From Rhizobium sp. LC145 (GTDB taxonomy: Bacteria; Pseudomonadota; Alphaproteobacteria; Rhizobiales; Rhizobiaceae), in NCBI RefSeq assembly GCF_001005825.1, contig NZ_LBHV01000008.1, positions 250,501 to 314,500 of the forward strand: 64,000 nucleotides of DNA, in the 5' to 3' direction. This document shows positions 53,200 to 62,478 of this stretch, in pieces. The notes under the pieces were generated by a model. It saw only the letters and a program-made list of their open reading frames with translations, had not been told where the DNA came from and did not search any database. The position numbers and the translations under genes are program-made. How positions within the stretch are numbered: position 1 is the stretch's first letter; each line of letters starts with the position of its first letter.

Positions 53200-54087
53200 T
53201 TACTGCAGCGTATTGGTCCCGGAGCGAAGTGGCCCCGTGCCGGTATTTACCGCTGCAACTTCCGCGGCCGACGCGCCGGGCAGTTCAGGCCGTCGGATTG
53301 GAACTGGAACTATCGACGGCAGGATAGGATCCTCAACCGAAATCGATGTCTCCGCAGGAGATGCAGCAGCCGCAATTGCAGATGTATCGGCCTGTACGGG
53401 AGATGATGCCACATCCGTTGCCGGTGAAGCGGTTGGCGCGGTTGCCTGCGCCAGGTCGGTAATCTCCGTCAGGCCCTGGGAGGCCGGTGAGGGCTGAGCA
53501 AAGCTCAGAACGTATTCGCCGGATTGTCTTGGGGCGGGGGTTTGCAGATCGCCGTCCCGGCCACGCTTTTCGTAGAAGGCGTTGCCGCCGGCAACGGTCA
53601 CGTAGTGCATGTTCCGATAGGGAAACTTCAATCCGCTCTGATGAAAGAACATGGCATTCTTCACCTGCGGGTGCCGCTCGCCCCGAAGGATGGCGTCGGC
53701 GGCTAGTTCGAGTTCAGGGGCCGTTTCCTCTTCCATTTTCCGCGTCATCACGCCCGGGGCGAATTGTTTCTCCTGGGAAACCACGCCGCAAATCGTGCCG
53801 GGATAGGCGCCGGAGGTCAGCCTGTTCATCACCACGCTGCCGACGGCCATGAAGCCGTTCTTGCTCGATCGCTCGGATTCGAAATACATTGCCCTTTTCA
53901 GGCATTCGCGGTCGGCGGACGTGTAGTTGTAGACCCGTTTCTTCGAAGCTCCTGCCGGAACGGCGCTTGCCTTGATCGCGTCGGCGTCGATGGAGGAAGT
54001 TGTCTGGGATGACGTGCAGCCTGCCAGAAGCAGCAGGCCAGTCAGCAAAGTCAGCCCGCGAATCCGGGCGCAGCGAATCGCCGTCAT
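53200..54087 (-). CDS. SleB-like cell wall hydrolase, lipoprotein
   Basis: This 295-residue protein has a lipoprotein signal (MTAIRCARIRGLTLLTGLLLLAGC) and a cell-wall hydrolase type 2 (SleB) domain with SADRECLKRAMYFESERSSKNGFMAVGSVVMNRL (catalytic Glu in YFESE), GTICGVVSQEKQF, and ARYMHYVT-like NMHYVTVAGGNAFYEK. The C-terminal 110 residues are Ala/Thr/Pro-rich and likely disordered. It would cut glycan strands in the periplasm. ATG 54087 with GGGGA upstream is used; the frame also offers ATG 54117. It is convergent with the FAD gene. Confidence 0.85.
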   Translation of the reverse strand: MTAIRCARIRGLTLLTGLLLLAGCTSSQTTSSIDADAIKASAVPAGASKKRVYNYTSADRECLKRAMYFESERSSKNGFMAVGSVVMNRLTSGAYPGTICGVVSQEKQFAPGVMTRKMEEETAPELELAADAILRGERHPQVKNAMFFHQSGLKFPYRNMHYVTVAGGNAFYEKRGRDGDLQTPAPRQSGEYVLSFAQPSPASQGLTEITDLAQATAPTASPATDVASSPVQADTSAIAAAASPAETSISVEDPILPSIVPVPIRRPELPGASAAEVAAVNTGTGPLRSGTNTLQ

Positions 54088-54444
54088 GAGAATCGTCCCC
54101 GCGATAAAATTCCACAAATCACTTCGGCGGGGAAATAATTACTCCACGGTGGAACTTAGATCAAGCCCGCATCCAGTAAGTCGGCGGGGAGGGTGAATTG
54201 CGGCGAAAAATCGTTTCTGGAGTGGTGGAAAAGCGGAAGTGCTGCTGTGCTGCGAAGTAGTCACGGGCAAGAGCAGAGGGGCTTTGCAGGTCAGTGATTC
54301 ACAGGTATTCTGACGGCCTAGGACGTGATTGAGGACCATTCATTTAGGCTGAAGATTTCTCGTGACTCCGTGAGCCGATCCCCGCGATTCGGTGGGAGCC
54401 CTCTAGAGACAGCTTGCATCCTGGTCGAAATCAAGGAGCTCATC
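54088..54444. other. Gene-free stretch of 357 bases between the hydrolase and a glycolipid-binding protein
   Basis: No frame here looks coding on either strand. It holds a TCCAC-G-GTGGA palindrome near 54140-54152, and the promoters of the two divergent genes must lie within it, but no convincing -35/-10 pair was seen. AAGGAG at 54434-54439 serves the downstream gene. Confidence 0.5.
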
Positions 54445-55008
54445 ATGAGCAAATCGGTCCTTTTCTGGCGAGGCGCGGATACCGAAGGCTTGGAGCGCCT
54501 GGAGCTTGTTGTGGAGCCCGAGGGAATAAAGGCCACGTCAACCGTCATTTGCCTTCAATCCGGCGGTTGCCGGGTGGATCATCGTTGGCGGCTCGACCCC
54601 GATTGGCATGCGCAGTCCGTCGTTGTCGAACGCTGGAACGCGGAGGGCCACGGGATGCTGAGGCTGGAGCGAGCTGGAGCCGGCTGGCAGGTAGACGGCA
54701 AGCCGCGGGCCGATCTCGAAGGCGCTGCAGAGCCGGATCTGTCGATCACCCCTTTCTGCAACACTTTACCTATCCGTGAGATGGCGAAGACCGGAAGTGA
54801 GAGCTTCACGCTTGACGTCGCCTTCATCGATGGGCCGGCGCTGACTGTTGCGCGTTCAAGGCAGCGCTACGACCGGCAAGGTCCCGGGAAGCTCCGCTAT
54901 GTCGACCTGGGGCTGTCTTCGGGTTTTGAGGCGGATCTGGTGGTCGACGAAGAGGGATTGATACTGCGATACGAGCATCTCTTCGAGCGGGTGTCGGCAT
55001 CTGCCTGA
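54445..55008 (+). CDS. Putative glycolipid-binding family protein (PF06475-like)
   Basis: This 187-residue protein has the motif DLSITPFCNTLPIRE, a hallmark of the putative glycolipid-binding domain family, plus YRVDHRW-like CRVDHRWRLDPDWHAQSV and a C-terminal YVDLGLSSGFEADLVVDEEGLILRYEHLFERV. No signal peptide, so cytosolic. Function of this family is unknown. AAGGAG lies 5 bases before the ATG. It precedes the tRNA gene and has no functional neighbour. Confidence 0.75.
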   Translation: MSKSVLFWRGADTEGLERLELVVEPEGIKATSTVICLQSGGCRVDHRWRLDPDWHAQSVVVERWNAEGHGMLRLERAGAGWQVDGKPRADLEGAAEPDLSITPFCNTLPIREMAKTGSESFTLDVAFIDGPALTVARSRQRYDRQGPGKLRYVDLGLSSGFEADLVVDEEGLILRYEHLFERVSASA

Positions 55009-55071
55009 CATTGCCCGAAGGTTCGCTCGTCAAGGTGAGATAAGATAGCGCCGCAATCGACCAGGGCTTGA

Positions 55072-55148
55072 TGGTGATCCCGGCGCGATTCGAACGCGCG
55101 ACCCCCAGATTAGGAATCTGGTGCTCTATCCTGCTGAGCTACGGGACC
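55072..55148 (-). tRNA. tRNA-Arg (anticodon CCT)
   Basis: On the minus strand the cloverleaf is complete. It has an acceptor stem GGTCCCG/CGGGATC with one G-U, a D stem GCTC/GAGC, and an anticodon stem CCAGA/TCTGG with loop TTCCTAA (CCT). The T arm is GCGCG TTCGAAT CGCGC, followed by discriminator A and encoded CCA. 77 nt in all. It reads AGG arginine codons. Confidence 0.97.
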
Positions 55149-55212
55149 ACTTGGCACATCCATACAAAAGGCGTCTGCCGAAGCCAAGTCTTTTCCTCGG
55201 CGGATGCCGGGA

Positions 55213-56373
55213 TCACTCGCTCAGCCGCTGTTCGGCCAACCTCACCCAGTAGGAAATGCCAAAGGCGATCGCTTCGTCGTTGAAGTCGTAGCCGGGATTG
55301 TGGAGAGGGGCGCTATCGCCGTTGCCGATGAAGATGAAGGCGCCCGGCCGGGCTTTCAGCATATAGGCGAAGTCCTCGCCCGCCATGCTCGGGTCGACGT
55401 CGGTGTCGACGTTTGCCGTTCCGGCCACTTCCTGCGCGATACCGGCTGCATGGAGCGTTTCCCGATCGTGGTTCACGGTCACGGGGCAGTTCCGCTCGTA
55501 TTCGATCGCGGCTTCCGCGCCATGAGCGCCGGCGATACCCGCGACGATCTGGCGGATACGGTTCTCGGCAAGATCACGGATCTCTTCGCTGAGCGTGCGC
55601 ACCGTGCCGCCGAGCATCGCCTCGTCCGGAATGATGTTGTGGGTGGTGCCGGCATCGAAACGCGTAACCGAGATAACGACAGAGCGCAGCGGATCGGCAT
55701 TGCGGGCGGCGATCGCCTGCAGGCTGCCGACGATCTGCGACCCGATGAAGATGGGGTCGATCGTCCGGTGCGGCTGAGCGGCATGGCCGCCGCGTCCCTT
55801 GACGGTAATGGTGAAGCGGTCGGGGGCGGCCATGATGCCGCCCTTGCGGATCGCGAAACGGCCGACGGGAATTCCGGGCATGTTGTGCATGCCGTAGACT
55901 TCCTCGATGCCGAAGCGTTCCATCATGCCGTCCTCGATCATCGCGAGCGCGCCGGCCCCGCCTTCTTCGGCGGGCTGGAAGATCAGCGCCACGGCGCCGT
56001 TGAACCGGCGGGTTTCGGAAAGATATCTGGCCGCACCCAGGAGCATGGCCGTGTGCCCGTCATGGCCGCAGGCATGCATCCTGCCGGCCGTATTGGAAGT
56101 CCAGGGTTTGCCGGTGATCTCGGTCAGCGGCAAGGCATCCATGTCGGCACGCAGGCCGATGGTGCGGCCGGCCCCTTGTCCGCGGATGATGCCCACGACG
56201 CCGGTGCGGCCGATGCCCGTCACGATTTCGTCGATACCGAATTCCTTCAGTTTCGCTGCCACGAAGGCGGCGGTATTTTCGACGTCATAAAGAATTTCAG
56301 GGTTTTCATGAAGATATCGTCGCCAGCCGCTGACTTCGTCCTGCAGTTCGGCGGCCCGGTTCAAAATCGGCAT
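55213..56373 (-). CDS. M20 family amidohydrolase (hippurate hydrolase type)
   Basis: This 386-residue metallopeptidase-like enzyme cleaves an N-acyl or amide bond, releasing an amino acid. Zinc motifs are RADMDALPL (Asp), RMHACGHDGHTAML (Cys, His), QPAEEGGAGA (Glu), and AGEDFAYML near the C-terminus. The dimerisation domain lies at about 185-300. Substrate is not given by the sequence: hippurate, N-acetyl amino acids and indole conjugates are all possible. It lies on the minus strand, divergent from the carboxypeptidase gene. Confidence 0.85.
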   Translation of the reverse strand: MPILNRAAELQDEVSGWRRYLHENPEILYDVENTAAFVAAKLKEFGIDEIVTGIGRTGVVGIIRGQGAGRTIGLRADMDALPLTEITGKPWTSNTAGRMHACGHDGHTAMLLGAARYLSETRRFNGAVALIFQPAEEGGAGALAMIEDGMMERFGIEEVYGMHNMPGIPVGRFAIRKGGIMAAPDRFTITVKGRGGHAAQPHRTIDPIFIGSQIVGSLQAIAARNADPLRSVVISVTRFDAGTTHNIIPDEAMLGGTVRTLSEEIRDLAENRIRQIVAGIAGAHGAEAAIEYERNCPVTVNHDRETLHAAGIAQEVAGTANVDTDVDPSMAGEDFAYMLKARPGAFIFIGNGDSAPLHNPGYDFNDEAIAFGISYWVRLAEQRLSE

Positions 56374-56529
56374 ATTGTTCCCTTATTTTTCGCTCACGCG
56401 GTTATGACTCGTCCTCCCCAGACGATACTGCCCCTCACGATTGACGCAATCAATCTTCTTTGCCATTGCTTGGCCACATAGGCCAACTATCCGCCCTACT
56501 CGTTAATCCAGGAACAACGAGGAACTATC

Positions 56530-57627
56530 TTGCCTCTATCGAAGCCCCGTCTGCCGTCCGCCACTCGGCTGATCTCAGCCTTGACGGCTCTGGCACTCCT
56601 TGGCTCCGCCGGCCATGCAGCCGCCAATCCGAAGATCGTGATCGATGTCAGGACAGGCCGTGTTCTTGAACACGAGGATGCCTTCCGGAAATGGTATCCG
56701 GCCTCGCTCACCAAGCTGATGACGGCTTATGTGACCTTCAAGGCGCTGAAGAGCGGCCGGCTTTCGCTCGATAGCGAGGTAGTGATGAGCAAGAGGGCGG
56801 CCGATCAGCCGCCGAGCAAGATGTATTTCAAGCCCGGCTCCAGGCTCACCATGGACAGCGCGCTGAAGATCCTCCTCGTCAAATCGGCGAATGACGTCGC
56901 GGTCGCCGTCGGCGAAACCGTGGGCGGCTCGCTCGACCAGTTCGTGGCGATGATGAATTCTGAGGCTCAGCGCCTCGGCATGACGTCCACGCATTTCATC
57001 AATCCGCATGGCTTGCCGGGGCAGGGGCAGTATACGACGGCGCGCGATCTTGCCATCCTGGCGCTGCAGTTGAAGCGCGAATTTCCTGAATTCGCGGGTT
57101 ATTTCTCGCTCGAAGGCATCAATACCGGCAAGAAGAACTATCCTAATTTCAACATGCTGATCGGCCGTTTCGAGGGTGCGGACGGAATGAAGACCGGCTT
57201 CATCTGCGCAGCCGGCTTCAATCAGGTTTCTTCGGCGACCCGCAACGGACGAACAGTGATTTCAGTCGTGCTCGGCTCCGACAGCCTTGCCGGCCGCGCC
57301 GACGATTCCGCCGATTTGCTTCAGAAGGGGCTGACGATCGCGGCAAACCGCGGCGTGCCACTTGCCTCGCTTGCTCCCTATGGCGATACCGCCACGATCA
57401 ACGATCTCAGCGACCAAATCTGCAATCGGGAAGCTGCCAAGGTCCGCAGCGAAGGGCGGGACGATGCCGGTCGCATGGTCGTGCATTCGCCCTATATCAA
57501 GGAAATGGCCCGCCCGCCGGTCTATAGCTTCGCCGGGCTCATCCCGGGTCCCGAGACTGTTGCAGGCAACAAGGGCGGGGAAGAGATCGCTAACGTGCCG
57601 ATCCCCTTGCCACGTCCCACTTTTTGA
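56530..57627 (+). CDS. dacF: D-alanyl-D-alanine carboxypeptidase (class A/S11)
   Basis: This 365-residue penicillin-binding protein removes the terminal D-Ala of peptidoglycan stems in the periplasm. The signal peptide reads PSATRLISALTALALLGSAGHA, and the active site is Ser59-x-x-Lys62 (SLTK), with SAN in LVKSANDVAV and KTG in GMKTGFICAAG. The start is TTG 56530 with GAGGA 6-7 bases before; no ATG fits the signal peptide. The 13-base gap to the next gene implies cotranscription with the COG0523 GTPase. Exact dac name is uncertain. Confidence 0.9.
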   Translation: MPLSKPRLPSATRLISALTALALLGSAGHAAANPKIVIDVRTGRVLEHEDAFRKWYPASLTKLMTAYVTFKALKSGRLSLDSEVVMSKRAADQPPSKMYFKPGSRLTMDSALKILLVKSANDVAVAVGETVGGSLDQFVAMMNSEAQRLGMTSTHFINPHGLPGQGQYTTARDLAILALQLKREFPEFAGYFSLEGINTGKKNYPNFNMLIGRFEGADGMKTGFICAAGFNQVSSATRNGRTVISVVLGSDSLAGRADDSADLLQKGLTIAANRGVPLASLAPYGDTATINDLSDQICNREAAKVRSEGRDDAGRMVVHSPYIKEMARPPVYSFAGLIPGPETVAGNKGGEEIANVPIPLPRPTF

Positions 57628-57640
57628 ACGGGAAAGTCCC

Positions 57641-58810
57641 ATGTCTCACCCGCGCGGTCGCATTCCGGTCTCCATTCTCACCGGTTTTCTCGGTGCGGGG
57701 AAATCGACCCTGCTCAACCGCATTCTCAGGGACCCGGATACGAGCGACACGGCCGTCATCATCAACGAGTTCGGCGAGGTCGGCATCGACAATTTCCTGG
57801 TCGAGACCTCGGGCGACACGCTGGTCGAGCTTTCGAACGGCTGCCTTTGCTGCACCGTGCGCGGCGAATTGGTGGAAACGCTCGCGGGGCTTATGGATAG
57901 CATCCAGACCGGCCGGCTGAAGCCGATCCGCCGCGTGGTGATCGAGACGACCGGCCTTGCCGATCCCGCGCCTGTCATGCAGTCGGTCATGGGCAATCCG
58001 GTCGTCGCACAGAATTTCGAGCTGGACGGCGTCGTCACCCTCGTGGATGCGGTCAATGGACTTGCCACGCTCGACCGGCACCAGGAAGCCGTGAAGCAGG
58101 TCGCGGTTGCCGACCGGCTGGTGATCTCGAAGCAGGCGATGGCGGAAGCCGCGGAAGTTGCCGCCCTGAAATCACGCCTTGCCGCGCTCAATCCCCGCGC
58201 ACCAATGGTGGATGGCGACCGCGCGGAAGCAGGCACTGCCGCGATCCTCGAAAACGGCCTCTATGATCCGGCCACGAAGATCGCCGATGTCGATCGCTGG
58301 CTGCGCGATGAAATCGCGCACGATCACGAGCATCATCATGATGAGGTGCATCACCATGACCACCATCATGAGCATGCTCACGGCCATCACCATCATCACC
58401 ACGCTCACCATCACCATGACATCAGCCGTCATGGCGAGAACATCCGTTCCTTCTCGATCATCCACGACGAACCGATCGATCCGATGGCGCTGGAAATGTT
58501 CGTGGATCTGCTGCGCTCGGCCCATGGAGAGAAGCTGCTGCGCATGAAGGCGGTGGTGGCGCTTGCCGATAATCCCGAGCGGCCGCTCATCCTGCACGGG
58601 GTCCAGAGCATCTTTCATCCGCCACAGCGCCTGCCGAAGTGGCCGGAGGGTTCCGACCGGCGCACGCGCATGGTGCTCATCACGCAGGACCTGCCGGAAA
58701 GCTTCGTTGCGGATCTCTTCGCCGCCTTTACCGGCCAGCCGCAGGTGGATCGCCCTGACCGGGCGGCGCTGGAGGATAATCCGCTCGCCGTGCCCGGCAT
58801 GAAGATGTAA
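57641..58810 (+). CDS. COG0523 (CobW-like) metallochaperone GTPase with His-rich insert
   Basis: This 389-residue GTPase has Walker A GFLGAGKST (about residues 14-22), the CxCC metal motif NGCLCCTVRGEL, and a C-terminal CobW domain. Residues 227-260 hold 23 His in 34, an unusual His/Asp/Glu insert that should bind zinc, nickel or cobalt. ATG 57641 starts MSHPRGRIPVSILTGFLG. It is 13 bases after the carboxypeptidase gene. A metallochaperone or metal store is likely; which metal and which client cannot be read. Zur sites were not visible in this short spacer. Confidence 0.9.
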   Translation: MSHPRGRIPVSILTGFLGAGKSTLLNRILRDPDTSDTAVIINEFGEVGIDNFLVETSGDTLVELSNGCLCCTVRGELVETLAGLMDSIQTGRLKPIRRVVIETTGLADPAPVMQSVMGNPVVAQNFELDGVVTLVDAVNGLATLDRHQEAVKQVAVADRLVISKQAMAEAAEVAALKSRLAALNPRAPMVDGDRAEAGTAAILENGLYDPATKIADVDRWLRDEIAHDHEHHHDEVHHHDHHHEHAHGHHHHHHAHHHHDISRHGENIRSFSIIHDEPIDPMALEMFVDLLRSAHGEKLLRMKAVVALADNPERPLILHGVQSIFHPPQRLPKWPEGSDRRTRMVLITQDLPESFVADLFAAFTGQPQVDRPDRAALEDNPLAVPGMKM

Positions 58811-58815
58811 CTGGA

Positions 58816-59049
58816 TCAGCCTTTCCGGATCAGGAAAAGGTGGCCGGTTTCGGTCTTTTCAGAACGCAAGAGCTCGTGCCCTTCCTGCCGGCAGAAATGC
58901 GGGATGTCGATCGCTGCCATCGGATCGCTGGTTTCGATCGCGAGTTCCGTCCCGCTCGGCAGAGTCGTCAGCCGCTTGCGGGTTTTCAAAACCGGCAGCG
59001 GGCACTTCAAGCCTCTGAGGTCATAGAGGCTGTCGGCGGGAAAAGTCAT
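58816..59049 (-). CDS. TusA-family sulfurtransferase
   Basis: This 77-residue protein has the TusA/SirA motif DLRGLKCPLPVLKTRK with the persulfide Cys in CPxP. It is a small cytosolic sulfur carrier; its acceptor is unknown. It ends 5 bases from the convergent COG0523 gene and overlaps the L,D-transpeptidase stop by four bases (ATGA), so the two minus-strand genes form one unit. Confidence 0.88.
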   Translation of the reverse strand: MTFPADSLYDLRGLKCPLPVLKTRKRLTTLPSGTELAIETSDPMAAIDIPHFCRQEGHELLRSEKTETGHLFLIRKG

Positions 59050-60335
59050 TCCTTGGCCCAGAACTTCCAGAAAGGCTTCTTCCTGTCGTCTGGAATCTGC
59101 GGCGCGGCATAGGCGAGCGGATTTTGCGCCGGGATCGGTACCGTGGTGGCCGTTCCTTCCGTGTTCGCCACCTGCGTTTCGGCGGGAGCCGGAGCCTGTG
59201 CCGGCGCCGGGCTGCCTGCAGCCTGAGGCAGGCGATCCTGCTTCATGCGTTCGGCGGCGGTGCCTGGACGTGAGGATACGGCGGCGACGGCGGGTTGAGC
59301 GGGTTTGTTGGGAGTTGCCGTGCGCTTCTGCATCAGGGCGGCGAACTCTTCTTCCTTCATCAGCTTACCGGCGGCGAGCGAGGTGCCGGTCGGCGCATAG
59401 GCAAGGTCGCGGCCCTTGCGCTTGTCGGCGACGATCGCCTTGCGTTCGGCTTCGCTCGGCTCGTACCAGACCATGCCGTCGAGTTTCTTCACAGCCTTTT
59501 CGTAGGCGACGTCGTAGGTTTTTTCATAGGAGGCAAGGGCCATTGCCAGCGCCGGCGGGGTCGACATCGGCGGGCAGGCTTCGGCCGATCCCAGCTTGCC
59601 GCTGGCGTCCGTCTGCTGGTTGAAGACATATTTCTTCTCGCAGACATTCACCTCCGGCGGCCGCTTGGTGACCTCGAAGTTATCGTAGCCGACCTTCAGC
59701 ATCTTCCAGAAGTCATGGTGCTCGCTGTTGCGGTGGCGGGCCATGTTTTCCGCCGTCATGCGGAATGGGAAGGCCTGCAGCTGCACCGATGTCTGGCCGC
59801 CTTTGAAGGCGTCTCGCGCAAAGGCATAGATTTCCAGAACCTGCTCGTCGGTCATCGAATAGCAGCCGGAGGAAGAGCAAGCGCCGTGAATCATCAGGTT
59901 CGAGCCGGTGCGGCCCATCGCCTGATCGAAGCGGTTCGGAAAACCGGTATTGATGGCGAGATAATATTTTGAATTCGGGTTGAGATGTGCGGGCGTGAGG
60001 TTGTAGAAGCCCTCGGGCGCCTGGCGGTCGCCTTCTTTCACCTTGGGGCCAAGCTTGCCGGACCAGGCGCAGATCTGATAGCTCGCGATCACGTCGAATC
60101 GATTATCGGCCTTCGCCTTCCAGACCTCGAGAACGCCCTCTTCCTTGAATATGCGGATCATGATCGGCGAGGTGCGCGGCATGTTCTTCTTCTGCATTTC
60201 CGCAATCCGGCGGGCAGGCAGAGGATGCTCGACCTTGTTCTTGACGGTGGAGATATCGACCGAATCCAAGGTGTCGTTGCAGCCCGCAAGAGTCGTGGCC
60301 AAGAGCAGGATGAAAGCGATATTTTTCAAGCGCAT
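59046..60335 (-). CDS. L,D-transpeptidase family protein (YafK type), lipoprotein
   Basis: This 429-residue protein has a lipoprotein signal ending LLATTLAGC and an YkuD-type L,D-transpeptidase domain: PIMIRIFKEEGVLEVWKAK, APEGFYNLTPAHLNPNS, FPNRFDQ, and the active-site block GSNLMIHGACSSSGCYSMTDEQV (His, catalytic Cys). Its C-terminal part after about residue 280 is a variable Ala/Pro-rich tail. It may link meso-DAP residues in peptidoglycan or bind proteins to it. ATG 60335 is used for its signal-peptide fit; a GTG at 60371 gives 12 extra residues. Confidence 0.85.
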   Translation of the reverse strand: MRLKNIAFILLLATTLAGCNDTLDSVDISTVKNKVEHPLPARRIAEMQKKNMPRTSPIMIRIFKEEGVLEVWKAKADNRFDVIASYQICAWSGKLGPKVKEGDRQAPEGFYNLTPAHLNPNSKYYLAINTGFPNRFDQAMGRTGSNLMIHGACSSSGCYSMTDEQVLEIYAFARDAFKGGQTSVQLQAFPFRMTAENMARHRNSEHHDFWKMLKVGYDNFEVTKRPPEVNVCEKKYVFNQQTDASGKLGSAEACPPMSTPPALAMALASYEKTYDVAYEKAVKKLDGMVWYEPSEAERKAIVADKRKGRDLAYAPTGTSLAAGKLMKEEEFAALMQKRTATPNKPAQPAVAAVSSRPGTAAERMKQDRLPQAAGSPAPAQAPAPAETQVANTEGTATTVPIPAQNPLAYAAPQIPDDRKKPFWKFWAKE

Positions 60336-60508
60336 CGGTACAAACCAGTTGGGCTGCGAATAGGTCGGCACGAAACTCGATAATAAAGCGGTAATCTTTA
60401 TATCGTCTTAACCGCTTGTCCCCGTCTGTCCAGCAAATCGCGACCGCGACTCACTCTTATCAGCAATGTGGCCAAAATTGGCTATTTTTCAGGCGCAGCC
60501 TGTTCGAA

Positions 60509-61462
60509 TCAGAGATTCCGGCCGATATCGAGGAATTTCTGCCGCCGCGCGGCGCGCACCTGGTCTCCCGAAAGTTTCCCGAGATCCTGCAGCGCGGAGG
60601 TGATTACCTTGCCGGTGGCGGCGATCACGGTCTGCGGATCGCGATGAGCTCCGCCGAGCGGTTCGGGGATGATGTCGTCGATAATGCCGAGAGCCTTCAG
60701 ATCATCGGAGGTGATCTTCATGTTGGTGGCGGCCTCGCGGGCGCGGGTCGAATCACGCCAGAGAATGGAGGCGGCGCCTTCCGGCGAAATGACGGAATAG
60801 ATCGCGTGCTCGAGCATGTAGACGCGGTTGCCGGTAGCAATCGCGATCGCCCCGCCCGAGCCGCCTTCGCCGATCACGACGGAAACCATCGGGACCCGCA
60901 CCGCAAGGCAGGTCTCGGTCGAGCGGGCAATCGCTTCCGCCTGTCCGCGTTCTTCCGCTCCGACGCCGGGATAGGCGCCCGCGGTATCGATCAGCGAGAT
61001 GATAGGCAGGCCAAAACGGTCAGCCATTTCCATGATGCGGATCGCCTTGCGGTATCCTTCGGGGCGCGGGCTGCCGAAATTGTGCTTCAGCCGCGATTTG
61101 GTGTCATGGCCTTTTTCCTGGCCGATCACGGCGACGGCGGTGCCGTTGAAGCGCGCGAGACCTGCCTGGATCGCCGCGTCCTCGCCGAAATTGCGGTCGC
61201 CGGCGAGCGGCGTGAAATCGGTGAAGAGCTGTGCGGCGTAATGGACGAAATGCGGGCGCTGCGGATGGCGCGCGACCTGCGTCTTTTCCCAGGCGCCGAG
61301 CTTGGCGTAGATTTCCTTCGTCGCCTCGCGAACGCGCGTTTCGAGCCGGTTGATCTCGTCGGAGGTGTCGATGCTCTCGTCCTCGGCCGCGAGTTTCTTC
61401 AACTCGTGGATCTTGCCTTCGAGGTCAGAAATTGGCTTTTCGAAATCAAGATAAGTCTGCAT
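60509..61462 (-). CDS. accA: Acetyl-CoA carboxylase carboxyltransferase subunit alpha
   Basis: This 317-residue subunit with AccD transfers carboxyl from biotin to acetyl-CoA, the first step of fatty-acid synthesis. The start MQTYLDFEKPISDLEGKIHELKKLA is family-typical. LIDTAGAYPGVGAEERGQAEAIARS, GEGGSGGAIAIATGNRVYMLEHAIYSVISPEGAASILWRD are the crotonase-fold active-site blocks. Length is normal. It follows xerD by 64 bases. Confidence 0.97.
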   Translation of the reverse strand: MQTYLDFEKPISDLEGKIHELKKLAAEDESIDTSDEINRLETRVREATKEIYAKLGAWEKTQVARHPQRPHFVHYAAQLFTDFTPLAGDRNFGEDAAIQAGLARFNGTAVAVIGQEKGHDTKSRLKHNFGSPRPEGYRKAIRIMEMADRFGLPIISLIDTAGAYPGVGAEERGQAEAIARSTETCLAVRVPMVSVVIGEGGSGGAIAIATGNRVYMLEHAIYSVISPEGAASILWRDSTRAREAATNMKITSDDLKALGIIDDIIPEPLGGAHRDPQTVIAATGKVITSALQDLGKLSGDQVRAARRQKFLDIGRNL

Positions 61463-61526
61463 GAGATCCGGCTTCCGATCTTTATTATCTCAGGGACGCG
61501 GTGTTCCCATTCTTTGTTTGCGGCCT

Positions 61527-62471
61527 CTAATCCCGGTTTTTGGCCTGTTTTGCAAGAGGGTGGTGCGTTTGCACCAGCTCATGAAGCCTTTCTTCCTGCA
61601 CATGCGTATAGATCTGGGTTGTGGAAATGTCCGAATGGCCGAGCAGTTCCTGAACCACGCGAAGGTCCGCTCCATTGTGCAGAAGATGGCTTGCGAATGC
61701 ATGGCGCATCACATGCGGGGAGATTGCGGCGGCTCTAAGTCCGGCTCGCGCGGCAAGTCCCTTCAGGTCTCGGGCAAAGACCTGTCGGGGCAGATAGCCC
61801 TCCTTGCCGGAAGAGGGGAAGAGCCAGGGACTATCGGCGATATGCTCCGAGGTCTTCTCTCTTGCCGCGCCATAGTTCCGCATCGCCTCGATTGCCGAGC
61901 GGGAGAGCGGCACAAGCCGATCCTTGTTGCCCTTGCCCCGGATCATCAGGAAACGGCCTTCCTGGTCGAGTACTTTCGCCGGCAGGGAGACGAGTTCGCT
62001 GACACGCATTCCCGTGGCATACAGCAATTCGAGGAGCGCGAGCATCCTGAGGCGCGAAAGCTGGTCAGGCCCCGGCTCGGCCGCTTCTCGCGCCGCCTGT
62101 TCAAGAAGGCGGGTCACGTCGGCTTCGCTCATGATCTTCGGCAGCGCCCTGCCTTTCTTCGGTGCATCGAGAATAGCGGTCGGATCGTCCGTACGCAGCC
62201 CCTCGGCATAGAGGAACTTGTAGAATTGTCGCATCGCCGAAAGCCGCCGCGCCTGGGATGATGCGGCAAATCCCTGCCTTCCCAGATGAGCGAGATAGGC
62301 GGAGAGATCGGCGCTCTCGGCATTGAGCGGCGAGGTCTTGCGATTGACGAGAAAGGAATGCAGGTCTTCCAGGTCGTGCTCGTAGGAGGCAAGCGTATTG
62401 CCCGCCGCACCGCGCTCGGCGCTCATCATCTCCAGAAAAGCTTCGATATGGGCGCGGGAAAGATCGGCCAT
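61527..62471 (-). CDS. xerD: Tyrosine recombinase XerD
   Basis: This 314-residue recombinase works with XerC at dif. It has an N-terminal core-binding domain (AHIEAFLEMMSAERGAAGNTLASYEHDLEDLHSFL) and the catalytic set: Arg in LLYATGMRVSELVSL, His-x-x-Arg in HVMRHAFASHLL, and Tyr in GHSDISTTQIYTHV. XerD rather than XerC by its overall start and by its partner at 14.3-15.2 kb being closer to XerC. Next on this strand is accA. Confidence 0.9.
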   Translation of the reverse strand: MADLSRAHIEAFLEMMSAERGAAGNTLASYEHDLEDLHSFLVNRKTSPLNAESADLSAYLAHLGRQGFAASSQARRLSAMRQFYKFLYAEGLRTDDPTAILDAPKKGRALPKIMSEADVTRLLEQAAREAAEPGPDQLSRLRMLALLELLYATGMRVSELVSLPAKVLDQEGRFLMIRGKGNKDRLVPLSRSAIEAMRNYGAAREKTSEHIADSPWLFPSSGKEGYLPRQVFARDLKGLAARAGLRAAAISPHVMRHAFASHLLHNGADLRVVQELLGHSDISTTQIYTHVQEERLHELVQTHHPLAKQAKNRD

Positions 62472-62478
62472 GAGCCAC

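Noticed and set aside
55072..55148. tRNA-Arg as an integration site for a mobile element
   Set aside because: No integrase, no direct repeat of the tRNA 3' end, and ordinary housekeeping-type genes on both sides.
58310..58435. Repeat-like CAT/CAC tract near 58.3-58.4 kb as a CRISPR or satellite
   Set aside because: It lies in frame in the GTPase and codes the His-rich metal insert; units are irregular.
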